From GCA-2697345 sp002697345 (GTDB taxonomy: Bacteria > Pseudomonadota > Alphaproteobacteria > Rhodobacterales > Rhodobacteraceae), in assembly GCA_943787605.1 (NCBI GenBank), contig CALSNB010000001.1, positions 1,364,001-1,428,000 of the forward strand: 64,000 bases of DNA, read 5' to 3'. A model generated the notes under the pieces. It was given only the letters and a program-made list of their open reading frames with translations. It had not been told where the DNA came from and searched no databases. Both the position numbers and the translations under genes were made by a program. This document shows, in pieces, positions 28,468 to 36,368 of this stretch (position 1 is the stretch's first letter; every line of letters starts with the position of its first letter).

Positions 28468-29852
28468 ACCTGGCCGCTTCCTTTTTTGTCAACAAATGTT
28501 AATAAACTAAGACCTATAATAAATAAACCTATTATAGGTAGGACACCAATTCTTTGACTTTGAAAAGTATATGTAAAAAGAGACACTAATAGTGGCGCTA
28601 AAAATGCTGTAGCTTTCCCTGAAAATGCGTAAAGACCAAATGTTTCAGTTATTTTTGATGTGTTGGCTTGAAAAACTAACATAGTCCTAGAAGCTGCTTG
28701 AACAATTCCACCCACAGCACCAAGTATCATTCCGCAAAAGTAAAAGGCACAGTCAGGTCCACTTAAAGTGCCAAGAATTTCACCTCTTAAGAATGTAATT
28801 CCAAAAATAGAATCTGGGGTAATCATTACAAGAGAAAATGTGGTGACAATAAGAGTAAAAATACTTAACTGAATAACTTTTTTTGATCCAAATCTGCTAT
28901 CAAAAATTCCACCTACCCATGAAAATATTGCCCCCGAGATCAGTGCCAGAATTCCAAACATTCCAATGTCAGTCACAGACCATTTTAATACACCATATGC
29001 ATAAATCCCACCGAAAGAATATATCCCATTGAGTGCATCTCGATAGAACATTGAAGACACTAAATAAGAAAAAAGACTCCGGTTTTCTCTTAATTTCCTT
29101 ATAGAATCCAAAACTAACATAATTGCAGTGGAAAAGTGTATACTGGGCTTTGGACCATTAGCAGCAGGCGAACGCACATATAAAAAAAAGGGGATCATAA
29201 AAAATGCAAACCAGATGGCAGTAAGTGGTCCTATTGCCCGCGTCCCCTCTCTTAAGTCAGGATTTAAGCCCAACGCTGGAGGTTTTCCTAAAATTGTTAC
29301 CCCATTACTATTTTCAGCAAAAAACAATAGTGCTATTATGATTGCCACTAATCCACCAACATATCCTATTGCCCAACCACTTCCCGATATACGACCTAGT
29401 TTTTTTAAAGGAGCAAGCCTTGGAAGAAATGCATTCGTAAGAGTAGTTGCAAGCTCCATGCCAAAAAGACCAAGCGAAAAAAATGCAAGAACTAGTACTA
29501 CATTTAACGTGCCTGGAGTGGCAAACCATAAACCCGACGCTCCTACACAATAGCAAACAGAAAAATAACATATTAATTTTATATGGCTTCTAGATTTGTC
29601 AGCAATCACTCCAAAAACAGGAGCACAAGCAGCAATTAACAACCCTGATATTGCTAAAAATATTCCCCATAAACTCTGAGCATCAGCGGCGGCGGCTTGC
29701 TCAGAAAAGCCAAGATTTAGTTTTTTAATTGTCACAATTTCAGCAAAGTATGGAGCAAAAATAAATGTCAAAAGGAGTGTACTATAGGGTTGAGTAGCCC
29801 AATCAAACATCATCCAACCAAAAATGCTCCTACGACTTTCTCTTTTGTTCAT
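28464..29852 (-). CDS. UMF1-family major facilitator transporter
   Basis: A 462-residue integral membrane protein with about twelve hydrophobic segments and the UMF1/Atg22-like opening GWMMFDWATQPYSTLLLTFIFAPYF. In this family the Asp-Trp-Ala near the start is characteristic; yeast Atg22 exports amino acids from the vacuole, while bacterial substrates are unknown. A GGAG Shine-Dalgarno lies 8 nt before the ATG. The translational overlap with mepA and the nearby dap genes hint at a murein-derived or amino-acid substrate; that is inference. Confidence 0.88.
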   Translation of the reverse strand: MNKRESRRSIFGWMMFDWATQPYSTLLLTFIFAPYFAEIVTIKKLNLGFSEQAAAADAQSLWGIFLAISGLLIAACAPVFGVIADKSRSHIKLICYFSVCYCVGASGLWFATPGTLNVVLVLAFFSLGLFGMELATTLTNAFLPRLAPLKKLGRISGSGWAIGYVGGLVAIIIALLFFAENSNGVTILGKPPALGLNPDLREGTRAIGPLTAIWFAFFMIPFFLYVRSPAANGPKPSIHFSTAIMLVLDSIRKLRENRSLFSYLVSSMFYRDALNGIYSFGGIYAYGVLKWSVTDIGMFGILALISGAIFSWVGGIFDSRFGSKKVIQLSIFTLIVTTFSLVMITPDSIFGITFLRGEILGTLSGPDCAFYFCGMILGAVGGIVQAASRTMLVFQANTSKITETFGLYAFSGKATAFLAPLLVSLFTYTFQSQRIGVLPIIGLFIIGLSLLTFVDKKGSGQV

Positions 29853-29887
29853 ATTAATTTCTCCATCAGAAATTTATAATCAGTTTT

Positions 29888-30415
29888 TTATATTGGGGGC
29901 CACGGCCTTTCTGCTTCACTCTCAATCCACGTTTTAATCCAGTCAGGAATCTCAGGTTTAACTAAGTTCTCTGCTATAGCAGAAATAGCTTTTACCGGAG
30001 GCACAATACCCTGATCACTTGAGATTGCAGCTCTTATTAAGACATTTGACGTCGGCACTCCGGAACGCCACATAGATTGGGTCAAGTATAAAAACTTCTG
30101 ATCCCATGAAACTATACGAGATTTCACCTCAAGCCGATCAAAAATATTTACTCTTCGCCGGTACCTAACAGAGGATCCCGCAACACTTAAACGCCACTTA
30201 TTATTCTTTAAAATTTGAATAAGCCCCACACGTTTCACTAAGGTCACTCGACCTAAATCAAAAATTGTTAACGTCCTACCATTATTAAGTTCAAACCAAA
30301 CATCTAAATCCCAGGGCCAACAAATATGTAAAGAAGTATATTCATCTAAAAAATTTTGACTGTTTGTTTTTCCATACAAGAGAAGTTCTTTGGTAATACG
30401 AAAAACTGGATACAT
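29888..30415 (-). CDS. Acyl-CoA thioesterase-like protein (THEM6/4-HBT hot-dog fold)
   Basis: A 175-residue protein beginning MYPVFRITKELL. The motif CWPWDLDVWFELNNGRTLTIFDLGR matches the hot-dog fold proteins related to THEM6 and 4-hydroxybenzoyl-CoA thioesterase, with the Asp and Asn positions conserved. The natural substrate is unknown. The frame extends to 30442, but the ATG at 30415 has GAGGAG 7 nt upstream and gives the usual N-terminus. It is divergent from yggT and may lead the UMF1-mepA-dap series (35-bp gap). Confidence 0.82.
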   Translation of the reverse strand: MYPVFRITKELLLYGKTNSQNFLDEYTSLHICWPWDLDVWFELNNGRTLTIFDLGRVTLVKRVGLIQILKNNKWRLSVAGSSVRYRRRVNIFDRLEVKSRIVSWDQKFLYLTQSMWRSGVPTSNVLIRAAISSDQGIVPPVKAISAIAENLVKPEIPDWIKTWIESEAERPWPPI

Positions 30416-30546
30416 TGAACTTCTCCTCACAAACGCTATCATTAAAACTAAAGAATTTAATTTTGTAACTCATAAATCTAGTACACATACTTGCACAGTT
30501 TCGATAGGAACAGTAGGCTCAATTGAAGAGTTTTTTGGAGAAAAAG

Positions 30547-30837
30547 ATGACGTCTATTTATCAAATATTAATGCTACTAATTGGAGCTGTAAGAATGCTT
30601 ATAATACTACACTTTATTATGAGTTGGTTAATAAGTTTTCAAATTTTAAATCTCCGTCAAAGATTGGTTGGGCAAATTTGGTTAGGTCTTAATCAAATCC
30701 TAGAACCGATTTACCGACCAATCAGAAGGTTCCTTCCTAACACCGGAACATTAGATCTTGGGCCAGTAGTTGCACTTTTAGGTCTATACGCATTAGAAAT
30801 AATTTTAAATAATAATATCCAGTTCTTTATAAGCTAA
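30547..30837 (+). CDS. YggT family membrane protein
   Basis: A 96-residue protein with two hydrophobic segments flanking the signature ILEPIYRPIRRFLPNTGTLDLGPVVALL. YggT proteins sit in the inner membrane; they have been linked to osmotic tolerance and division-site processes, with no firm function. The frame opens at 30523, but the ATG at 30547 has GGAG about 7 nt upstream and avoids an unlikely charged N-terminus. Confidence 0.88.
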   Translation: MTSIYQILMLLIGAVRMLIILHFIMSWLISFQILNLRQRLVGQIWLGLNQILEPIYRPIRRFLPNTGTLDLGPVVALLGLYALEIILNNNIQFFIS

Positions 30838-30912
30838 GGATCACAGATAAAAATGTTAATGTACTGACAGTTCAACAACATATTCAGATATTTACCCTAA
30901 AGGGACCATAAT

Positions 30913-31821
30913 ATGAATCTCACTGTAACAACTCACCAAGCGGAAGAAGATATAAGAAATGAACAACTAAAAATATATGTAAATGGTGAAATTATTCCTA
31001 AACTCGAGGCAAAAATTAGTGTTTTTGACAGCGGCTTTATGTTAGGTGATGGGGTCTGGGAAGGGTTAAGACTTTACGCAGGGAAATGGGCTTTTTTTGA
31101 CGAGCACATGGATAGACTTTTTGAGGCAATTAAGGCTATTGATCTTGATTTTAAACTAAACAGAAATGATATCCTTGCTGCTTTGGAAGCAACCCGCTTG
31201 TCAAATGGTATAGAAACAAACGCTCATGCGAGGTTGATGATAACTCGAGGTGTTAAAACCCGTCCCTTCCAACATCCCTCCCTCAGCCAGTCAGGCCCAA
31301 CCTTTGTTATAATTATTGAGCACTCAACTCCAAAAACACCTAGACCTATAAAACTTGCAACTGTTCCTCATATTAGAGGACTTCCAATGACCCAAGACCC
31401 AAAGCTTAACTCTCACTCTAAACTGAACTGTATCCTTGCCTGCATCGCCGCAGAAAAAGCTGGAGCAGATGAGGCCTTGATGTTAGACATAAATGGTTTC
31501 GTCAACACAACAAATGCGTGCAACTTTTTTATTGTAAAAAAAGGAGAAATTTGGACTTCTACGGGTGACTATTGTATGAATGGAATTACTCGAAAAAAAG
31601 TTATCGATATCTGCGAAGAAAATGGTATAATTATTCTTGAAAAAAACTTTAGTCTTGTAGATGCATATAGTGCAGATGAGGCTTTTTTAACTGGAACGTT
31701 TGGTGCTCAAACTGCTGTATCAAGTATCGATGGTAGGGATATTGGAACTGGCAAAATGGGACCACGAACAGAAGAAATAAGACACTTATATTCTTCTTTA
31801 ATAGCCCGTGAAATCAAATGA
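30913..31821 (+). CDS. PLP-dependent aminotransferase class IV (BCAT/D-amino-acid transaminase-like)
   Basis: A 302-residue fold-type IV PLP enzyme. Seen are FDSGFMLGDGVWEGLRLY, the likely Schiff-base Lys170 in HSKLN, LMLDINGFVNTTNACNFF and the late FLTGTFGAQTAVSSIDGR that binds the PLP phosphate. The window has a separate true IlvE (46048-46917), so this is a paralogue with another substrate; D-amino-acid transaminase and aminodeoxychorismate lyase are related possibilities. It overlaps the following sulfotransferase-like gene by 4 bp (ATGA), which argues for a shared pathway. AAAGGGA precedes the ATG. Confidence 0.88.
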   Translation: MNLTVTTHQAEEDIRNEQLKIYVNGEIIPKLEAKISVFDSGFMLGDGVWEGLRLYAGKWAFFDEHMDRLFEAIKAIDLDFKLNRNDILAALEATRLSNGIETNAHARLMITRGVKTRPFQHPSLSQSGPTFVIIIEHSTPKTPRPIKLATVPHIRGLPMTQDPKLNSHSKLNCILACIAAEKAGADEALMLDINGFVNTTNACNFFIVKKGEIWTSTGDYCMNGITRKKVIDICEENGIIILEKNFSLVDAYSADEAFLTGTFGAQTAVSSIDGRDIGTGKMGPRTEEIRHLYSSLIAREIK

Positions 31822-32522
31822 AAATAGCAGCGTGGTCAGGACCACGCAATCTATCAACAGCGATGATGTACAGCTTTGGATCTAGGTCTGATACTATTAT
31901 CTCTGATGAACCTTTTTATGCCTCATACCTGAAAGCAACTAACCTCGAACACCCCATGAGAGCTAAAATTTTGGAGTCTCAGTCAAATAATCCACATGAG
32001 ATTATTGAATCTTGCAATGGTCCGATCCCATTAAGTAAAGATCTTTGGTATCAAAAGCATATGTGTACTCACATTTTGGATAACATTTCTCTAACCTGGG
32101 CTGAAAAATACACCAACATATTTCTAATTAGACATCCCTCTCGAGTTATTAGTAGCTATGAAAGAAAACGAGAAAATCCAACCATCGATGATATAGGTTT
32201 CAAACAACAGTTAAAAATATTTAATAGTTTAGGTGGGGTAGTTATTGAAAGTAGTGACATATTGAAGTCACCTGAGAAAACACTGAAAACACTTTGTAGG
32301 CATATTAACATTAAGTTCGAGTCCAGAATGTTATCCTGGTGCAAAGGTGGCCACAAAGATGAGGGTGTATGGGGTGAACATTGGTACAACTCTGCTCACT
32401 TAAGTTCTTCTTTTGGCCCTCCTGAAGGGCCCTTACCAAAACTATCAAAAAAACTAATTGAGCTTTATGAAGAAGCAATACCTATTTATGAAAAGCTATC
32501 ATCTCATAAAATTAAAATTTAA
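31818..32522 (+). CDS. Sulfotransferase-like P-loop protein, partner of the class IV aminotransferase
   Basis: A 234-residue protein with the sulfotransferase-type phosphate loop WSGPRNLSTAMMYSF near the N-terminus, then SDEPFYASYL, and a second motif IFLIRHPSRVISSYER resembling the 3'-phosphate (PAPS) binding strand with conserved Arg and Ser. The fold is thus of the PAPS-dependent sulfotransferase superfamily, but no acceptor is known. It is translationally coupled to the aminotransferase. From memory, plant BCAT-like proteins fuse comparable P-loop and class IV aminotransferase domains, which would support a joint role. Confidence 0.75.
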   Translation: MKIAAWSGPRNLSTAMMYSFGSRSDTIISDEPFYASYLKATNLEHPMRAKILESQSNNPHEIIESCNGPIPLSKDLWYQKHMCTHILDNISLTWAEKYTNIFLIRHPSRVISSYERKRENPTIDDIGFKQQLKIFNSLGGVVIESSDILKSPEKTLKTLCRHINIKFESRMLSWCKGGHKDEGVWGEHWYNSAHLSSSFGPPEGPLPKLSKKLIELYEEAIPIYEKLSSHKIKI

Positions 32523-32545
32523 TGTTTAGCTATGTATTCCGTTTG

Positions 32546-33754
32546 TTACGCATCGCAATAAGCTTTAACCTTAACGCATTTAACTTTATGAAAGCCCGCG
32601 GCATCTTTCTGATCATAAGCTCCAGCATCATCTTCAAAAGTAACGTGCTCTTCTGAGTAAAGGGTGTATTTTGACCAGCGACTAACAGTCCGAACAGCTC
32701 CCTTATATAACTTTAAGCGCACGTGCCCAGTAACATATTCTTGACTTTTATCAATCGCTGCCTGCAACATTTCTCTTTCCGGACTAAACCAGAAGCCATT
32801 GTAGATAAGCTCTGCATATTGTGGCATCAGTTGGTCTTTTAGATGAGAAGCTCCACGATCTAATGTAATTTGTTCTATTCCTCGATGTGCCTCTAAAAGA
32901 ATAGTTCCTCCAGGTGTTTCGTATATCCCACGAGACTTCATTCCAACAAAACGCCCTTCAACAAGATCTAGCCTACCAACCCCATGCCTACCTCCAATGG
33001 TATTCAGTTCCTTTAACAAATTTGCTGGAGACAACTCTTTGTTATTTATTGAAATTGGGTCACCTTTACAGAATCCAATTTCAATAAACTCAGGTTTATC
33101 AACAGCTTCCTCAGGAGAGACCGTGCGTTGATAAACATACTCAGGAGCTTCCTTTGAGGGATCCTCTAACACTTTTCCTTCCGAAGATGTATGAAGAAGG
33201 TTTGCATCTACAGAGAAAGGGGCTTCGCCTCTTTTATCTTTTGAAATTGGTATTTGATGTTTTTCTGCAAACTCAATTAATTTGGAACGACTAGATAAAT
33301 TCCACTCCCTCCATGGAGCTACAACTTTGATATCTGGATCAAGGGCATATGCTGATAACTCAAATCGAACTTGGTCATTACCTTTTCCTGTCGCACCGTG
33401 TGCTATCGCATCTGCACCAACCTCATGAGCAATTTCTATTAGTCTTTTAGATATTAGTGGTCGAGCAATAGAGGTACCTAAAAGATAAAGACCCTCATAT
33501 AATGCATTTGCCCTAAACATCGGAAAAACAAAATCTTTAACAAACTCTTCTCTAATATCCTCAATATAAATGTTTTCAGGACTTATACCAAGAAGTTCAG
33601 CTTTTTTTCGAGCTGGAGCTAATTCTTCTCCCTGCCCGAGGTCGGCAGTAAAAGTTACAACCTCACACCCATATTCGATCTGAAGCCACTTCAATATAAT
33701 TGAGGTATCAAGTCCTCCAGAGTATGCTAAAACAATTTTCTTTGGCATAGCCAT
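32546..33754 (-). CDS. argG: Argininosuccinate synthase
   Basis: A 402-residue full-length enzyme. The ATP-pyrophosphatase P-loop is VLAYSGGLDTS, followed by YIEDIREEFV, AHGATGKGNDQVRFE, APWREW and GRHGVGRLDLVEGRFVGMKSRG. It condenses citrulline and aspartate into argininosuccinate for arginine synthesis. GGAG lies 8 nt before the ATG. It is monocistronic here and converges with the sulfotransferase-like gene. Confidence 0.97.
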   Translation of the reverse strand: MAMPKKIVLAYSGGLDTSIILKWLQIEYGCEVVTFTADLGQGEELAPARKKAELLGISPENIYIEDIREEFVKDFVFPMFRANALYEGLYLLGTSIARPLISKRLIEIAHEVGADAIAHGATGKGNDQVRFELSAYALDPDIKVVAPWREWNLSSRSKLIEFAEKHQIPISKDKRGEAPFSVDANLLHTSSEGKVLEDPSKEAPEYVYQRTVSPEEAVDKPEFIEIGFCKGDPISINNKELSPANLLKELNTIGGRHGVGRLDLVEGRFVGMKSRGIYETPGGTILLEAHRGIEQITLDRGASHLKDQLMPQYAELIYNGFWFSPEREMLQAAIDKSQEYVTGHVRLKLYKGAVRTVSRWSKYTLYSEEHVTFEDDAGAYDQKDAAGFHKVKCVKVKAYCDA

Positions 33755-33850
33755 ATCCCAAACTCCATAACGTAAATTAATTATCAGATATATTTACCAA
33801 AACCCAAACACAAGGCCAACAACCAACCAATCTTATTAAAAATGATGCGG

Positions 33851-34186
33851 TTATTTATATTCTGTTCTACACTGGTACTCTGTTTTGTAATCTACTATTA
33901 CTTTCTCTCTCTTTCGGCTATTAGCTTGTGAACTTCCACCTAATATAGCACCTAATAAAGTCATAGCTTTTTTACCACTTCCCTTACCAAATTGGTTTCC
34001 AGCGATTCCTCCTACGGCCGCACCAGCAACAACTTCTCCAGTAGAAGAAGGCCTGTCTAAGACACCATAAATTGGGACCTTAACATCTTCACAAATCTTT
34101 ACCGGTTTGAGTATTACAGCTGGCCCAGTCACTGATTGGCATCCAGCTATTAAAACTACACTAAATAATATGAACAAGTTCTTCAT
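33851..34186 (-). CDS. Glycine-zipper lipoprotein (17-kDa surface antigen-like)
   Basis: A 111-residue outer-membrane-type lipoprotein. The signal MKNLFILFSVVLIAGC ends in lipobox LIAGC (Cys16), and the middle has a glycine zipper, GEVVAGAAVGGIAGNQFGKGSGKKAM. The C-terminus (YKTEYQCRTEYK) is charged. Such proteins resemble the rickettsial 17-kDa antigen and are structural outer-membrane lipoproteins of unknown role. The frame can be opened upstream at a TTG (34198), but the ATG at 34186 has GAGG six bases before it. Its leader contains a hexanucleotide repeat (34211-34238). Confidence 0.82.
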   Translation of the reverse strand: MKNLFILFSVVLIAGCQSVTGPAVILKPVKICEDVKVPIYGVLDRPSSTGEVVAGAAVGGIAGNQFGKGSGKKAMTLLGAILGGSSQANSRKREKVIVDYKTEYQCRTEYK

Positions 34187-34210
34187 TTTTTTCCTCAATT
34201 ACGGCTACAG

Positions 34211-34238
34211 TTACAATTACAATTACAATTACAATTAC
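34211..34238. repeat. TTACAA hexanucleotide tandem repeat in the lipoprotein leader
   Basis: TTACAA is repeated four times followed by TTAC, with two degenerate units (TTACGG, CTACAG) at 34199-34210. The tract lies between the Nudix stop (34241) and the lipoprotein start (34186), about 25-52 bp upstream of that start on the minus strand. It is the only obvious short tandem repeat I noticed in the window. Hexamer slippage would change promoter or leader spacing without shifting any reading frame of the lipoprotein. Confidence 0.9.
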
Positions 34239-34240
34239 AC

Positions 34241-34681
34241 CTATATATTAAAACAGTCACGGACAAATTTTAGATCTCCATCATTTGTCAATAATTTTCT
34301 AGCAACAGTTGGTGACATCCAAATAGCCGTATGTTCTAACTCTAATGGCTCATGTTTTTTAATTACCGGTTTTGCCTTATAAATATGACATACCTTCTCT
34401 GCCCATAAATTATACTCAGGCATATAAGTAAAACGCCGGTAGATGCCCAACTTTATTGGTTTGGATATTATCCAACCAGTTTCTTCCAAAATTTCCCGGT
34501 GAAGAGCATGCAAGGGTTGCTCGCCCGGATCAATACCTCCGCCTGGTAGTTGCACTTCCTGACTTGATAGCCCTTGATGGGTTACTAATAAATTATTTTC
34601 TAAGGACAGAATTGCGTATACTCCAGATCGAGCTTTATACACTTTATCTGGTCTATAGCTCTCTCCAAAACGTCTAATCAT
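34241..34681 (-). CDS. Nudix hydrolase
   Basis: A 146-residue protein with a complete Nudix box: GGGIDPGEQPLHALHREILEETGW, reading G-x5-E-x7-REILEETGW. Flanking strands are ARSGVYAILSLENNLLV and the C-terminal EHTAIWMSP. Nudix enzymes hydrolyse nucleoside diphosphates linked to another moiety; the substrate cannot be told. It is transcribed ahead of the lipoprotein gene with the TTACAA repeat between them. Very similar in layout to other Rhodobacterales NUDIX proteins of unassigned specificity. Confidence 0.87.
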   Translation of the reverse strand: MIRRFGESYRPDKVYKARSGVYAILSLENNLLVTHQGLSSQEVQLPGGGIDPGEQPLHALHREILEETGWIISKPIKLGIYRRFTYMPEYNLWAEKVCHIYKAKPVIKKHEPLELEHTAIWMSPTVARKLLTNDGDLKFVRDCFNI

Positions 34682-34783
34682 AATAAAACCTTAAAAACCA
34701 ACAGAACATACATACTAGAAGATGTTGCTGTAATCTCACTAAACATATATGCCGGCTATTGACACATAAAGAAAGCCAAGAAT

Positions 34784-35773
34784 TTGACTAAAAATGCTTC
34801 AAAAGGAAATGCTATTCTTGCATTTCAATTAGAAAGACCTAACGCTAGAGGAAGGTTCACTCGTCTAGACTCTGTTATCGAAAATATCTTAGAACAACAT
34901 AATTACCCCAGTATTGTAGAGGGTTTAATTACTGAAGCCACAATATTAACAGTACTAATAGGGCAAATGGTAAAATCAAACTGGAGACTATCTCTTCAAA
35001 TTCGAGGTGATGGTCCAATTCGTTTGATCGCTACAGATTATTTCGGGCCCTCAAGAGAAGGCCTCCCGGCCCAAGTTCGAGCCTATGCTAGCTATGACAA
35101 AGAGAAAATCGATGTCAATGCTGACCCATTTACGCAAATCGGATCGGGGTATTTCGCCGTAATTATTAATCAGGATAAAGATATGCCTCCTTATAAAGGC
35201 ATCACGCCCTTAACTGGAGGAAGTCTATCTTCTTCGGCTGAAGGTTACTTTTTTCAGTCAGAGCAAATACCAACAAAATTTTGTATTAGCTATGGGACAA
35301 GTCAACTTCCTCTTGAAAAGCGGGGCTTACGTGCAGGAGGAATCATGCTTCAGCATATGCCAGATGCGTCACCACTTATTAAAGAGCAGCCTTCTTCTCA
35401 ATCAGAAATTTTACAAAAAAAAATTAATTCTGTTGATGAAAGTTTAACAGAAAACTGGGCACGGGTTAGTATAATTCTTGACACCATTGATGACCTTGAG
35501 CTTATCGGACCAAGTTTATCATTTGAGCAGGTTTTGTATAGACTTTTTCATGATGAAATCCTTCGAACATCTAAGTCTCAACGCGTAGACTTTGGATGTA
35601 CCTGCTCTGAAGATAAGGTTAGGCAGAGTATGTCAATATACTCAGCTAAAGATCTAAAACATATGACAAAGGCTGATGGATCGTTAACTGCTGATTGTCA
35701 ATTTTGTGGGGCTCATTATGTACTAGATCCAACTACTCTAGGATTCGAGGTTCCCAAAAGTGAACTTAGCTAA
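34784..35773 (+). CDS. hslO: Redox-regulated chaperone Hsp33
   Basis: A 329-residue Hsp33. The N-terminal domain contains NYPSIVEGLITEATILTVLIG and IRLIATDYFGP. The C-terminal redox switch has four zinc cysteines as CxC (Cys272, Cys274) and CxxC (Cys305, Cys308). Under oxidation these form disulfides and activate the holdase. The start is a TTG at 34784 with only a weak upstream purine stretch; no ATG or GTG gives the usual N-terminus. It overlaps the next gene by 14 bp. Confidence 0.93.
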   Translation: MTKNASKGNAILAFQLERPNARGRFTRLDSVIENILEQHNYPSIVEGLITEATILTVLIGQMVKSNWRLSLQIRGDGPIRLIATDYFGPSREGLPAQVRAYASYDKEKIDVNADPFTQIGSGYFAVIINQDKDMPPYKGITPLTGGSLSSSAEGYFFQSEQIPTKFCISYGTSQLPLEKRGLRAGGIMLQHMPDASPLIKEQPSSQSEILQKKINSVDESLTENWARVSIILDTIDDLELIGPSLSFEQVLYRLFHDEILRTSKSQRVDFGCTCSEDKVRQSMSIYSAKDLKHMTKADGSLTADCQFCGAHYVLDPTTLGFEVPKSELS

Positions 35774-36368
35774 TCAGGCTCTATTAAAAAATATCGAAAT
35801 AAAAACACTAAATTCTGGTTTGGTGTCATCTGACTTTGATCTCAACTTAGATAGCTCAGACCAAGTCAGTCAAAAGCTTACTCCTGCAGCTGTATTAATA
35901 GCAATACAAGAAATAGATGGTAGCCTACACATACTGCTAACTAAAAGATCATCGAATTTAAAAAATCACCCTTCCCAGATATCTTTCCCTGGTGGGAAAA
36001 GGGATACATGCGATTTGTCTTTGAAAATTACTGCTTTGCGGGAGGCTAATGAAGAGGTCGGTTTATCACCAAATTTGGTTACATTTATTGGCTCTTTGCC
36101 TAACCACGAAACAGTAACTGGTTTTGATGTAAAACCCTATCTAGGCTTTATAAACGGTCCATTCAAAGCAACAATTAATAAATTTGAAGTAGAGGAACTC
36201 TTTACAGTTCCCTTAGAGCACCTATTAAATTTAGAAAATTTCTATATAGAATCTAGAAAATGGCAGAATAAAGACCGTTTTTACTACACGATACCGTATG
36301 GGCCCCATTATATATGGGGTGCGACAGCAAGGATAATAAGGTCATTAGCAGAGATTATAGCAAAATGA
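35760..36368 (+). CDS. Nudix CoA pyrophosphatase-like hydrolase
   Basis: A 202-residue Nudix protein of the CoA-pyrophosphatase (NudL/YeaB) type. An N-terminal AVLIAIQEIDGSLHILLTKR strand leads into HPSQISFPGGKRD and the box ALREANEEVGL, with LPNHETVTGFDVKPYLG downstream. It likely cleaves CoA or acyl-CoA to phosphopantetheine and 3',5'-ADP. The start is a GTG at 35760 inside hslO, and the stop overlaps the cca start by 4 bp (ATGA), giving a tight hslO-nudix-cca series, an arrangement I recall from other Rhodobacterales. Confidence 0.87.
   Translation: MNLANQALLKNIEIKTLNSGLVSSDFDLNLDSSDQVSQKLTPAAVLIAIQEIDGSLHILLTKRSSNLKNHPSQISFPGGKRDTCDLSLKITALREANEEVGLSPNLVTFIGSLPNHETVTGFDVKPYLGFINGPFKATINKFEVEELFTVPLEHLLNLENFYIESRKWQNKDRFYYTIPYGPHYIWGATARIIRSLAEIIAK

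Noticed and set aside
30390..30692. A 100-codon plus-strand frame starting in the thioesterase gene and running into yggT.
   Set aside because: It overlaps the well-supported thioesterase start on the opposite strand and yggT in another frame; no motif.
34107..34382. A plus-strand frame with an Asn-Tyr repeat.
   Set aside because: The repeat is simply the TTACAA hexamer read as codons; the frame is antisense to the Nudix and lipoprotein genes.
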